DNA of 64,000 bases, taken from positions 248,001-312,000 of the forward strand of contig JAFWNG010000013.1 of assembly GCA_017510405.1 (NCBI GenBank), given 5' to 3'. Source of the DNA: Solobacterium sp. Its GTDB lineage: Bacteria > Bacillota_I > Bacilli_A > Erysipelotrichales > Erysipelotrichaceae. The translations under genes were made by a program, and so were the position numbers. The notes under the pieces are model-generated. The model was not told where the DNA came from. It saw nothing but the letters and a program-made list of their open reading frames with translations, and searched no databases. This document shows, piece by piece, positions 1-7,999 of the stretch; position 1 is the first letter of the stretch, and each line of letters opens with the position of its first letter.

Positions 1-1
1 G

Positions 2-334
2 GCGGCACTGAAACAGAAAGAAATGATCCTGAAGCGCAGTGAAGATATCATCGCCGGCAATAAAGCGGTATATGAGAAATGGCTCGCGGATATGCCGTAT
101 GCTTCGCTTGTCATGCCGTCATACGGTCCGGTCGGCTTTCTGCGCTATGAAGCGGATATCGATGACGTGACACTGGCACAGATGCTTTTGCGTGACCACG
201 GTGTCTTCTTTGTGCCGGGAAGCTGCTTCGGCATGGATCATCATTTCCGCATCGGCTTCACGCGTGACACCGAAGAAACGGAAGCGGGCCTTTCGATCCT
301 TGGGCAGGTGCTGCGGAAGGCAAACTGTGAATAA
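2..334 (+). CDS. aminotransferase class I/II, C-terminal part (cut by window edge)
   Basis: The frame is open from the first bases, so the true start lies outside the window. The roughly 110 visible residues look like the small C-terminal domain of a fold-type I PLP aminotransferase: a stretch on choosing one substrate face (GPVGFLRYEA), then GVFFVPGSCFG and a closing FRIGFTR. That Arg lies where these enzymes bind the substrate carboxylate. The PLP lysine and N-terminal half are not visible, so the substrate cannot be named. It converges with the phosphatase gene on the other strand. Confidence 0.7.
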   Translation, partial: AALKQKEMILKRSEDIIAGNKAVYEKWLADMPYASLVMPSYGPVGFLRYEADIDDVTLAQMLLRDHGVFFVPGSCFGMDHHFRIGFTRDTEETEAGLSILGQVLRKANCE

Positions 335-355
335 AAAAATGCCTTGCCGGCATTT
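333..355 (-). terminator. terminator of the minus-strand HAD gene
   Basis: The arms AAATGCC and GGCATTT flank a 5-nt loop. Read on the minus strand, the hairpin is followed by a T run (plus-strand A's 333-339). It sits at the stop codon of the minus-strand phosphatase, between two convergent genes. Confidence 0.6.
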
Positions 356-1179
356 CAGAGAAACATGGATATATGAGCGCGGATCCAGACAGCTGCGCCG
401 TCCTGATCATTGGACAGGGTGATGCCGTCTGCCCGCTTTTTTAATGCCCGCATGGCATTGCCCATGGCGATGCCCATTCCGCATACGTCAAACAGGGGAA
501 TATCGTTTTCGCCGTCTCCGAAGGCGATGCACTCCGACGGATCGATCCCGTAGCGTTCCAGTATCTTCAGAAGCGCTGAGCCTTTACCGACAGACTGGTG
601 CATGATCTCCAGCCAGAGCGGACCGACAAAATAGCAGGCATAAGTGTCTGACAGTTCCTTCTGTATGCGCAGCAGTTCCTTCCGCGAGGAGGCGATGCAG
701 ATCTTGGCGGAGCTGTCCACCGGCGGATCGTCCATAAGCAGGGTAACAGAACGGATCTTCCATCCCTGCAGGCGACGGAACGTTTCATGCGCTCGGTCAT
801 AGAGCCATGCCGCAGCAGGGGCATTGCTGTGTGTCCACTGCACAGAACAGTTCTCGTCCGCAGAGGTATATATGACAGGAATCCTCCGGCTGCGCGAAGT
901 GATCCGCTTAAGGTCACTGTAAGAGAGACATGGTTCCGACACTGTAAGATCTTCTTCCGGATAATATACGGCCTGGCCGTTGCACGCGCACAGACAGTCC
1001 GCGATCCCGGCCGGTACGATCTCTTTCAGGGAGTAGAGCGGTCTGCCGGAACAGACAATGACACGCACACCGTGAAGACGCAGAAAAGACAGCGCGGCAC
1101 AGGTGGATGCGCGCAGTACAGAGCGATTGTCAAGAAGAGTGCCGTCCATATCGAAAACGGCTGCCCGGCAGTGTTCCAT
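355..1179 (-). CDS. Cof-type HAD-superfamily phosphatase
   Basis: A 274-residue protein with the layout of the Cof/YidA group of cytoplasmic HAD phosphatases, which hydrolyse small phosphorylated metabolites. Motif I is FDMDGTLLD near residue 9 (nucleophile and general acid Asp), motif II is VCSGR near residue 60, and motif IV is AFGDGENDIPLF near residue 220, with the magnesium-binding aspartates. The central region fits the C2-type cap. The start at 1179 has no clear Shine-Dalgarno site; a TTGTTT/TAAAAT promoter-like pair on the minus strand ends about 16 nt before it. The substrate is unknown. Confidence 0.8.
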   Translation of the reverse strand: MEHCRAAVFDMDGTLLDNRSVLRASTCAALSFLRLHGVRVIVCSGRPLYSLKEIVPAGIADCLCACNGQAVYYPEEDLTVSEPCLSYSDLKRITSRSRRIPVIYTSADENCSVQWTHSNAPAAAWLYDRAHETFRRLQGWKIRSVTLLMDDPPVDSSAKICIASSRKELLRIQKELSDTYACYFVGPLWLEIMHQSVGKGSALLKILERYGIDPSECIAFGDGENDIPLFDVCGMGIAMGNAMRALKKRADGITLSNDQDGAAVWIRAHISMFL

Positions 1180-1225
1180 ATGTATACAATTTTAGCGGTT
1201 TACGTGGTGAAAACAAACCAGAAGA

Positions 1226-1234
1226 TGATATAAT
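1226..1234 (+). promoter_or_regulatory. extended -10 promoter
   Basis: TGATATAAT is a perfect extended -10 (TGnTATAAT) 30 nt before the ATG at 1264. No good -35 is visible, which suits an extended -10 promoter. Confidence 0.55.
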
Positions 1235-1263
1235 ACTGCCATTGAGTGCATCAGGAGGATTTT

Positions 1264-1761
1264 ATGGGTGATTTCTGGAATATTGTATTCTCAGTTATAT
1301 TCGGCGGCGTGGCAGTCGTCATGTTCTATCGCTTTTTTAAGACAAACAAGAAGCTTCTGATCAGGGACAGACGTTTTTCCGGCATCCGGATCGGATTTGT
1401 TCTGATCGGTATCGTTACGATGCTTGCCATGTTCAGCAGTCAGAATACGACATTTGACTATGTTCGTTCCACACTGACGCTGCTGTGCGTTTCCAGTCTT
1501 ATGATGGCGCGTGACGGCATCGGTGAAGAAGGCGTAGTCGTCGGCGGTGAGTTCTACAAGTGGAAAGAATGCCGTGCCTGGGATCTGATCAAAAAAGATC
1601 ATTCCATGGATGTATTCTTCACGCTGGAATCCCGGAACAAGAACAAACCGGACCAGTATAAGACAAAGACAGTCGAATTCGATGAGAAGGATATGGACAA
1701 TGTCGTTCAGTTCCTCACATTGAACCAGGGACGCAAAAAGCAGAGAATGAAGAAGCGCTGA
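1264..1761 (+). CDS. small membrane protein, DUF5673-like
   Basis: A protein of about 165 residues with a membrane segment at the N-terminus (FWNIVFSVIFGGVAVVMFY), a second near residues 40-58, and a soluble C-terminal half of short strands (GVVVGGEFYKWKECRAWDL). This resembles the DUF5673 layout, where a two-helix anchor carries a PH-like cytoplasmic domain; the family call is from memory of the pattern. The start at 1264 is preferred over an upstream in-frame ATG at 1246 because CAGGAGGA lies just before it. The gene has its own extended -10 promoter and terminator. Function unknown. Confidence 0.65.
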   Translation: MGDFWNIVFSVIFGGVAVVMFYRFFKTNKKLLIRDRRFSGIRIGFVLIGIVTMLAMFSSQNTTFDYVRSTLTLLCVSSLMMARDGIGEEGVVVGGEFYKWKECRAWDLIKKDHSMDVFFTLESRNKNKPDQYKTKTVEFDEKDMDNVVQFLTLNQGRKKQRMKKR

Positions 1762-1785
1762 TCCTTTCCGGATCAGTCTTTTTTT
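1759..1785 (+). terminator. terminator
   Basis: TGATCC and GGATCA arms with a 5-nt loop, followed by a run of T's, immediately after the membrane protein gene. Confidence 0.75.
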
Positions 1786-1795
1786 ATCCCCGGCG

Positions 1796-1845
1796 TTGAC
1801 AGTGCAGATGTACGGTACTATGATTTATATAGTCAAAATGACTAT
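1796..1845 (+). promoter_or_regulatory. promoter and NrtR-type operator of the NAD operon
   Basis: TTGACA (1796-1801) and TATGAT (1819-1824) are 17 bp apart, a near-consensus sigma-A promoter. A perfect palindrome ATAGTCAAAATGACTAT (1829-1845) covers the expected start point near 1831. The first gene downstream encodes an NrtR-type regulator, which in other bacteria binds such palindromes at its own NAD genes and releases them on binding ADP-ribose. Autorepression is therefore the natural reading; the site assignment is inference. Confidence 0.8.
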
Positions 1846-1857
1846 GAAAGGAGCCGT

Positions 1858-2712
1858 ATGGAACTTCGAAACGCAAAAGGACAGACGCTGCAGGAATTTC
1901 TTGCGGATTACGATGAAAACCGCTACAGACGGCCGAGCAATACGGTCGATATGGTCCTGATGACGGTGCATGAAGGTCAGCTGAAGCTTCTGCTCATACG
2001 CCGCAAAGATCATCCGTTCATCGGTCAGTGGGCGCTGCCGGGCGGCTTTATCAACTTTGACGAAGACATGGAAACAGCGGTGCAGAGAGAGCTGGAAGAA
2101 GAGACCAGCATTCATGAGAATACCTATTTCCATCAGCTGTACACGTTTGGAAATGCGGACAGAGATCCCCGTACGCGCATCATTACCACCGTGTATCTGT
2201 CAATGACGCCGGAGACAAATATCCGCAAGACATTCGCAAACGACGACGCGGCAGACGCGGCATGGTTCACGATCCGCAAATGCGTACAGGAACAGAACGA
2301 CCGGGAAAGGGTATCCGTGCTGACCCTGCAGTATCTGGATACGCATATGGAGTACTGCATCACGGATACCGTAAAGAATAATTATATTGAAACAAGATCG
2401 CAGCTCATGGAGGAATCGACCACCGAGCTTGCCAGTGACCATGTAAAAGCCGTCAATATGGCTATGGACCAGGTCATGAACCGTGCTGCTTCCACCGGGA
2501 TCCTCTTCAATCTTCTGGAAGAAGAGTTTACACTGAGAGAAGTACAGAACGTTTATGAAGCGATCATTGCGAAGAAAACGGATACCGGCAACTTCCGCCG
2601 CGACATCAAGCGGATGCTGAAGGAGACGGGAACGTACAAAAATGTGAAGGGAAAGAAAGTGAAGCTGTACCGGTTTGATCCCATGTACCGGTATCTGGAG
2701 GAGAACTTATGA
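1858..2712 (+). CDS. nrtR: NrtR, Nudix-related transcriptional regulator of NAD metabolism
   Basis: A 284-residue protein with an N-terminal Nudix domain (about 28-150) and a C-terminal winged helix (about 195-284, with FTLREVQNVYEAI and NFRRDIKRML typical of NrtR). The Nudix box runs from G63 through E69 to R77-E78 and E81-E82; only the late Gly is changed, to Ser84. In characterised NrtR proteins the Nudix domain senses ADP-ribose and the winged helix binds DNA. It is the first gene of a NAD salvage and synthesis operon and overlaps pncA by 4 nt. AAAGGAG precedes the ATG. Confidence 0.88.
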   Translation: MELRNAKGQTLQEFLADYDENRYRRPSNTVDMVLMTVHEGQLKLLLIRRKDHPFIGQWALPGGFINFDEDMETAVQRELEEETSIHENTYFHQLYTFGNADRDPRTRIITTVYLSMTPETNIRKTFANDDAADAAWFTIRKCVQEQNDRERVSVLTLQYLDTHMEYCITDTVKNNYIETRSQLMEESTTELASDHVKAVNMAMDQVMNRAASTGILFNLLEEEFTLREVQNVYEAIIAKKTDTGNFRRDIKRMLKETGTYKNVKGKKVKLYRFDPMYRYLEENL

Positions 2713-3227
2713 AAAAACTGCTTGTCGTCGTCGATATGCAGAACGACTTCATCAATGCGGCGCTTGGCACGAAAGAAGCCGTATCCATCGTTCCGTTTGT
2801 CGTAAACGAGATCCGCACCGGTGCCTATGACAAAGTCATTGCCACCATGGATACGCATGAAAAGAACTATATGGAAACACTGGAAGGGCATTATCTTCCG
2901 GTGCCGCACTGCATCCGCGGAACTGAAGGATGGAAGATCGCACCGTCCGTTGAAGAAGCATTGAATGCGGTTCAGGCAGAGATCATCGAGAAGCCTACCT
3001 TCGGGAGCTACGCGCTGGCAGAGCGGGTGTTCCGCCTGGCTCCGGAAGAGATCGTGATCGTCGGTCTCTGCACGGATATCTGCGTCATCAGCAACGCTCT
3101 GCTGCTGCGGGCAGGAATGTATCAGACAAAGATCACGGTGCTGGCGGACGGCTGTGCCGCAACGACACCGGCAAAACATATCGAAGCGCTCCACATCATG
3201 GAGTCCTGTCAGATCGAGGTAAAGTAG
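2709..3227 (+). CDS. pncA: nicotinamidase (isochorismatase-like cysteine hydrolase)
   Basis: A 172-residue cytoplasmic hydrolase that should convert nicotinamide to nicotinate. The Asp-Lys-Cys triad is D9 (VVVDMQNDF), K95 (IIEKPTFGS) and C125 (GLCTDICVIS). D48, H50 and H67 (PHCIRGT) match metal-site positions of PncA enzymes. The start overlaps the nrtR stop (ATGA), indicating translational coupling. The next gene makes the nicotinate phosphoribosyltransferase that uses its product, which strongly supports nicotinamidase over other members of the isochorismatase superfamily. Confidence 0.88.
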   Translation: MKKLLVVVDMQNDFINAALGTKEAVSIVPFVVNEIRTGAYDKVIATMDTHEKNYMETLEGHYLPVPHCIRGTEGWKIAPSVEEALNAVQAEIIEKPTFGSYALAERVFRLAPEEIVIVGLCTDICVISNALLLRAGMYQTKITVLADGCAATTPAKHIEALHIMESCQIEVK

Positions 3228-3236
3228 GAGGATAAA

Positions 3237-4754
3237 ATGAGCAATATTCATGTAGAACCGTATATTCCGGATGAAGATTATGACAATCCGGCAATGGTCA
3301 CCGATTTCTATGAGTTTACAATGGCAAACAGCCTGTTCCTGCACGGCTTCAAGGATACTGTCATGGTATTCAATATGTTCTACCGGAAAAACCCGGACAA
3401 CCTGGGCTATGCGATCAGCTGCGGACAGCACAAACTGATCCGTTTCCTGCAGAACTACCATTTCACCGACCGGGATATCATCTGGCTTCGCACCAAAGGC
3501 ATGAGCGAGGAGTTCTGCGAATATCTGCGTACCTATAAATGGAAGGGCACCGTGCATATGCTGAAGGAAGGCACGGTATGCTATCCGCAGGTGCCGATGG
3601 TCCGGATTGAATGCGACATGGTCGGTGCGATCCTGATCGAGACATATCTGCTTCAGACAATGAACTTCCAGTCCCTGATCGCTACCAAGGCAACGCGGAT
3701 TACCGGACTGAATATTCACAGACCGCGGAACGTCATGGAATTCGGCACGCGGCGCGCACAGGGGGAATCTGCCGGAAACGAAGGTGCGTATGCCGCAGTT
3801 CTCGGCGGATGCATCGGCACAGCCAACTGCCTTGCAGAGATGAAATACGGACCGGATGTCAAAGCGGTCGGTACGATCGCGCACAGTTTCATCGAATTCT
3901 ATCCGACGGAATACGAAGCGTTCCTTGCCTATGCAGAGACCTATCCGGATAATGTATCGCTTCTGCTCGATACCTACAGCATCTTCGATTCCGGTCTACC
4001 GAATCTCATCAAGATCGATGATGAACTGATCCGCCGGTATCCGGATGATCCGAACAAACGCGTCAAGTCCGCACGAATCGATTCCGGCGACCTTGCCCGC
4101 GGCTATAAGAAGCTCAGAAAGGCACTGAACGCAGCCGGCAAGCCGTATATCAAACTGGTCGCTTCCAACTCTCTGGACGAAAAGAAAATGTCCAATATGG
4201 AAATGTACGAAGACGCTCACTTCGATTCCTACGGTGTCGGTGAAAAGCTCATCACATCCGCGACCGATCCTGTGTTCGGCGGCGTATATAAGCTCGTTGC
4301 CGTTAAACAGGAAGACGGAAGCTATCTGCCGAAGATGAAGTGCTCCGATTCCGCTTCCAAGGCGATCATTCCGGGCAAGCTGATGGCATGGCGTGTATTT
4401 GATGAAGAAGGCAAGGGACAGTGCGATATTCTTTCCATGGATGATGAAGTCATCGAAGCCGGCAAACCGGTCGAAGTGATCAATCTCGATCCGGATGCGC
4501 TCACACCGCGCCGCACGCTTGTCCCGATCAGCGTCGAAAAACTTCTTGTTCCGTTCATGGTGGACGGCGAAGTAGTCATCGAGCTGCCGACGATTGCGGA
4601 AAAGAAAGCGTATATCCGGGATCAGCTCGAGAACCGTGTATGGGAATCGGAACTCCGTCCTGAATTCCCGCATGCGCACTATGTGGATATGACGCTCAAA
4701 GTGGCAGAGTGCCGCTCTGAACTGTACGCAAAGCTTCACGGAGGAAGAATTTGA
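3237..4754 (+). CDS. pncB: nicotinate phosphoribosyltransferase
   Basis: A 505-residue enzyme of the Preiss-Handler pathway that couples nicotinate to PRPP to give nicotinate mononucleotide. The length fits the long bacterial form. Visible family stretches are MVTDFYEFTMAN near residue 20, MEFGTRRAQG near 165 (including the catalytic-site His/Arg region), GTIAHSFIEFYPTEYEAF near 215, RIDSGDLARGYKKLR near 280 and VGEKLITS near 335. AGGAGG lies 5 nt before the ATG. It follows pncA by 9 nt and overlaps nadD by 4 nt, so the three are made together. Confidence 0.92.
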   Translation: MSNIHVEPYIPDEDYDNPAMVTDFYEFTMANSLFLHGFKDTVMVFNMFYRKNPDNLGYAISCGQHKLIRFLQNYHFTDRDIIWLRTKGMSEEFCEYLRTYKWKGTVHMLKEGTVCYPQVPMVRIECDMVGAILIETYLLQTMNFQSLIATKATRITGLNIHRPRNVMEFGTRRAQGESAGNEGAYAAVLGGCIGTANCLAEMKYGPDVKAVGTIAHSFIEFYPTEYEAFLAYAETYPDNVSLLLDTYSIFDSGLPNLIKIDDELIRRYPDDPNKRVKSARIDSGDLARGYKKLRKALNAAGKPYIKLVASNSLDEKKMSNMEMYEDAHFDSYGVGEKLITSATDPVFGGVYKLVAVKQEDGSYLPKMKCSDSASKAIIPGKLMAWRVFDEEGKGQCDILSMDDEVIEAGKPVEVINLDPDALTPRRTLVPISVEKLLVPFMVDGEVVIELPTIAEKKAYIRDQLENRVWESELRPEFPHAHYVDMTLKVAECRSELYAKLHGGRI

Positions 4755-5362
4755 GCCGATTGCTGGCATTCGGCGGTGCATTCAATCCACCGAGTGCCGC
4801 GCATATTGCCTGTGCCGACTGTGCCCGTATACAGGCCGGATATGATGAAGTCATGTTCATCCCGTCCAAAATGACATACATCCGCAATGTGCAGAAGAAA
4901 GACTATGCGTTCAGCGATGAACAGCGTCTTGCCATGCTCAGAAAGATCGCAGAGAACCGTCCGTGGATGAAAGTAACGGATTATGAACTGACCCGCACCG
5001 AACAGCCGCGTACCTATGAAACGCTGCGTATGCTGTGGCAGGGCGGTTATTCACCGAGTCTGCTCATCGGAAGCGATAAGCTGCCGGAACTGGAGACCGG
5101 CTGGAAATATGTGGAAGAGATCGCTCATGAATTCGGTATCGTTGTCATGACGCGCAATCATGAAGACTGCCGCTCCATGATCGAAAACAACGCATATCTG
5201 TCGACGCTTTCCCGGTATATCACGGTTGTGGAGACACCGGAAAAGTACCAGGATGTATCGTCCAGTGCGATCCGCCAGCTTGTTACGGAAATACATGATG
5301 CAAAACAGAGACTTTCGGAGCTTGTGCCGGAAGAACTGGAAGGACTGAAGGAGTATTTATGA
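4751..5362 (+). CDS. nadD: nicotinate-nucleotide adenylyltransferase
   Basis: A 203-residue nucleotidylyltransferase that adenylates nicotinate mononucleotide to deamido-NAD. The N-terminal GGAFNPP (8-14) and the C-terminal SSSAIR (ISSTxIR motif) are clear. The usual [H/T]xGH motif reads SAAH (15-18), keeping only the second His. The start is TTG at 4751, inside a TTGA overlap with the pncB stop and directly after GGAGGAAGAA, which decides it; there is no nearby ATG. It sits between pncB and nadE, as the pathway order requires. Confidence 0.88.
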   Translation: MSRLLAFGGAFNPPSAAHIACADCARIQAGYDEVMFIPSKMTYIRNVQKKDYAFSDEQRLAMLRKIAENRPWMKVTDYELTRTEQPRTYETLRMLWQGGYSPSLLIGSDKLPELETGWKYVEEIAHEFGIVVMTRNHEDCRSMIENNAYLSTLSRYITVVETPEKYQDVSSSAIRQLVTEIHDAKQRLSELVPEELEGLKEYL

Positions 5363-7311
5363 GAAATACGATGTTCAAAGCCGCTGCTGCAGTCGTATCC
5401 CTGCGCATCGGTGATCCTGATTACAACGCGGAAGAAATCATCCGGGTCATGGAAACGCATGCGGACCACGCTCTGATCGTATTCCCGGAACTGTGCATCA
5501 CCGGCTATACATGCGCTGATCTGTTCGGCCAGCGGGTGCTGCTGGAAAATGCCCTGACTGCGCTGGACAGGATCCGTGCCGCTTCGGAAAAACTGCCGGG
5601 ACTTACCGTCGCCGTCGGTCTGCCTGTCCGCCGTCATAACAGTTTATATAACTGTGCTGCTTTCATTAACGAAGGCGAGATCCGAGGAATCGTTCCCAAA
5701 GTCAATATTCCGAACTATTCCGAATTCTATGAGGGACGCTGGTTCGCTTCCGGCCGCGGCTTAAGCAATACCTCGGTCAGGATCGGTGAAAAAGAGGTTC
5801 CGTTCGGCACAGATCTGCTGTTTGAGGATGAACGGTCCGGACTCTGCATCGCAGCGGATATATGCGAAGACCTGTGGGTACCGGACAAGCCGAGCACCCA
5901 TGCGTGCCTCGCCGGCGCCAATACGATCGTGAATCTGTCTGCCAGTGATGAGATCATCGGCAAACAGGAATTCCGTACTGCGATGGTCGCGCAGCAGAGT
6001 GCCGGGTGCTACTGCAATTATCTGTATGTATCTTCCGGGACAGAGGAGTCCAGCACCGATCTGGTCTTCAGCGGACATACTGTGATCGCCGCAAACGGAC
6101 GCATCCTGTGTGATGATATTTTCCCGTCCGGAACAAAAGTACATTCAGTCATACTCGATCTTGCACCGGTGGAATACAACCGGTCACACCAGAACACATT
6201 CCGTACGGAAGACAGCGGCTGGCGCAGGATTCCGGTTACTGCGGGAATGCTGAATAACACGTATGAGATCACATGCGATGCTCTGATCGAAGCACTGCGC
6301 CGTGATGGATATCCTGTTGCGCGCAATCCGTTCGTGCCGGCAGACGATGCCGAGCGCGAAAAGAGATGCAGAAGGATCCTGCAGATCCAGGCAAACGGTC
6401 TGGCAACACGCGTGCGTGCGACCGGGATCCGTAACCTCGTCATCGGCATCTCCGGCGGTCTGGATTCCACTCTGGCGCTGATCGTTGCCTATGAAGCAAA
6501 GAAGATCGTTCCGGATATCCGTATCATCAGCTACACGCTGCCGAACCACGGCAACACGTCGTCCCGCACCTATGACAACGCGACTGGTCTGATGCGCATA
6601 CTGAGCGATGACTGCCGGGAAGTTGCCATCGGCGAAGGGGTAAGAAGCCATCTGATCGACATCGGACACGGTCCGGACTATCAGGGTGAAAATGATACGA
6701 CTTACGAGAACGCACAGGCCCGTATGCGTACTTATATACTCATGGATGCGGCAAATATGGAGAACGGTCTGGTCGTGGGAACCGGCGACCTTTCCGAGCT
6801 CGCTCTGGGCTGGTGCACCTATAACGGCGACCACATGAGCATGTACGGCGTCAATGCTTCCGTACCGAAAACACTGGTACAGTACATCTGCCGCACGTAT
6901 GCCATGATGTCGGACAATACGGAACTGCGCGATATCCTGCTCAGCATTCTGGATACACCGATCTCGCCGGAACTGACTCCGAGTGCAAACGGCGTCATTG
7001 CGCAGAAGACCGAAGAAAAGATCGGCAAATACGACCTGAATGACTTCTTCCTGTATTATGTCCTTCGCTTCGGCTTTGAACCGTCCAGAGTTCTTGTGCT
7101 GGCATGTCTTGCATATCCGGAACTGGAGAAAGAATTCGTCAAAGACGCCGCGGTGCGCTTCTTCCGCCGCTTCTTCACGCAGCAGTTCAAACGCAGCTGT
7201 CTGCCGGACGGACCGAAGGTCGGTTCTGTTACGCTGTCACCGCGCGGTGACTGGCGCATGCCGAGCGATGCCTCGGTAAAACTGTGGCTGAAAGAACTGT
7301 CAGAAGCCTGA
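5359..7311 (+). CDS. nadE: glutamine-dependent NAD+ synthetase
   Basis: A 650-residue two-domain enzyme for the last step of NAD synthesis. The N-terminal nitrilase-type glutaminase has the triad E44 (FPELCITGY), K114 (VPKVNIPNYSEFYEGRWF) and C169 (ADICEDLW); ammonia is passed to the C-terminal synthetase, whose ATP loop is SGGLDST (365-371). The length is typical for the long, glutamine-using form. It overlaps nadD by 4 nt (ATGA) and ends the operon before a strong terminator. Confidence 0.93.
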   Translation: MRNTMFKAAAAVVSLRIGDPDYNAEEIIRVMETHADHALIVFPELCITGYTCADLFGQRVLLENALTALDRIRAASEKLPGLTVAVGLPVRRHNSLYNCAAFINEGEIRGIVPKVNIPNYSEFYEGRWFASGRGLSNTSVRIGEKEVPFGTDLLFEDERSGLCIAADICEDLWVPDKPSTHACLAGANTIVNLSASDEIIGKQEFRTAMVAQQSAGCYCNYLYVSSGTEESSTDLVFSGHTVIAANGRILCDDIFPSGTKVHSVILDLAPVEYNRSHQNTFRTEDSGWRRIPVTAGMLNNTYEITCDALIEALRRDGYPVARNPFVPADDAEREKRCRRILQIQANGLATRVRATGIRNLVIGISGGLDSTLALIVAYEAKKIVPDIRIISYTLPNHGNTSSRTYDNATGLMRILSDDCREVAIGEGVRSHLIDIGHGPDYQGENDTTYENAQARMRTYILMDAANMENGLVVGTGDLSELALGWCTYNGDHMSMYGVNASVPKTLVQYICRTYAMMSDNTELRDILLSILDTPISPELTPSANGVIAQKTEEKIGKYDLNDFFLYYVLRFGFEPSRVLVLACLAYPELEKEFVKDAAVRFFRRFFTQQFKRSCLPDGPKVGSVTLSPRGDWRMPSDASVKLWLKELSEA

Positions 7312-7317
7312 TCCAAG

Positions 7318-7345
7318 GGTCTGCTTATCACGCAGACCTTTTTTT
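7318..7345 (+). terminator. terminator of the NAD operon
   Basis: GGTCTGC and GCAGACC arms, a 7-nt loop and seven T's, just after nadE. Confidence 0.85.
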
Positions 7346-7352
7346 CGGTATA

Positions 7353-7361
7353 TGGTATAAT
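7353..7361 (+). promoter_or_regulatory. extended -10 promoter, possibly for a leaderless mRNA
   Basis: TGGTATAAT ends only 8 nt before the ATG at 7370, so transcription would begin at or within a few bases of the start codon. No Shine-Dalgarno sequence is present. No -35 is evident because the space upstream is the nadE terminator. Confidence 0.5.
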
Positions 7362-7369
7362 CCCCGTGT

Positions 7370-7999
7370 ATGAAAACACTGATATGGGATTTTAACGGTA
7401 CGATCGTGGATGATGTGGAATACTGTCTCTCGATCGAAAAGGATATGCTGGAACGCAGGGGAATGCCCAGCGATTATACGATTGCGGATTACCGCGAAAT
7501 GTTCTGCTTTCCGGTGATCGATTATTATGTGATGCTGGGGTATGACTTTGAAAAAGAATCCTACGCGGATCTCTCTGTCGAGTTCAATGAACTGTACAAT
7601 AAGAACTTTCTGCAGTGCGGTCTGATGGAAGGTTTTGAAGAAAAGATACAGGAAGCCGTGGAGAAGGGATACCGGAATGTGATCCTTTCCGCTTCGCACC
7701 ATGACGCCCTGATCGAACAGTGCCGCCTGCTCGGCATCGATCATTATTTTGAAGAGATCCTCGGAATCGACAATAACCTTGCCGGATCTAAGGTGGATAT
7801 GGCAAAACGGTGGATCCGTGAAAGCGGTGTTGATCCGGATGACTGCATCTATATCGGAGATACCGACCATGATCTGGATACAGCACGTGCCATCGGCATA
7901 AGTAATATCGTCCTGGCGGCATGCGGCCACCAGTCATATGACCGTCTGTGCCGGATCCATGACAATGTAGTAGAGAATATTCACGGGGTGAAGTTATGA
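7370..7999 (+). CDS. HAD-superfamily phosphatase (phosphoglycolate phosphatase-like)
   Basis: A 209-residue HAD hydrolase with a helical C1 cap. Motif I reads DFNGTIVDD with nucleophile D7; the usual second Asp (acid/base) is Asn, which may alter activity. Motif II is LSASHHDAL near residue 105 and motif IV YIGDTDHDLDTA near residue 162. The start is set by the ATG next to the -10 hexamer. It overlaps rlmD by 4 nt, so both are likely transcribed together. Natural substrate unknown; alternatives are nucleotidase or pyrophosphatase activities. Confidence 0.75.
   Translation: MKTLIWDFNGTIVDDVEYCLSIEKDMLERRGMPSDYTIADYREMFCFPVIDYYVMLGYDFEKESYADLSVEFNELYNKNFLQCGLMEGFEEKIQEAVEKGYRNVILSASHHDALIEQCRLLGIDHYFEEILGIDNNLAGSKVDMAKRWIRESGVDPDDCIYIGDTDHDLDTARAIGISNIVLAACGHQSYDRLCRIHDNVVENIHGVKL

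Noticed and set aside
787-1233. Long plus-strand frame opposite the Cof-type phosphatase
   Set aside because: It is a shadow of the minus-strand gene, without ribosome site or protein-like composition.
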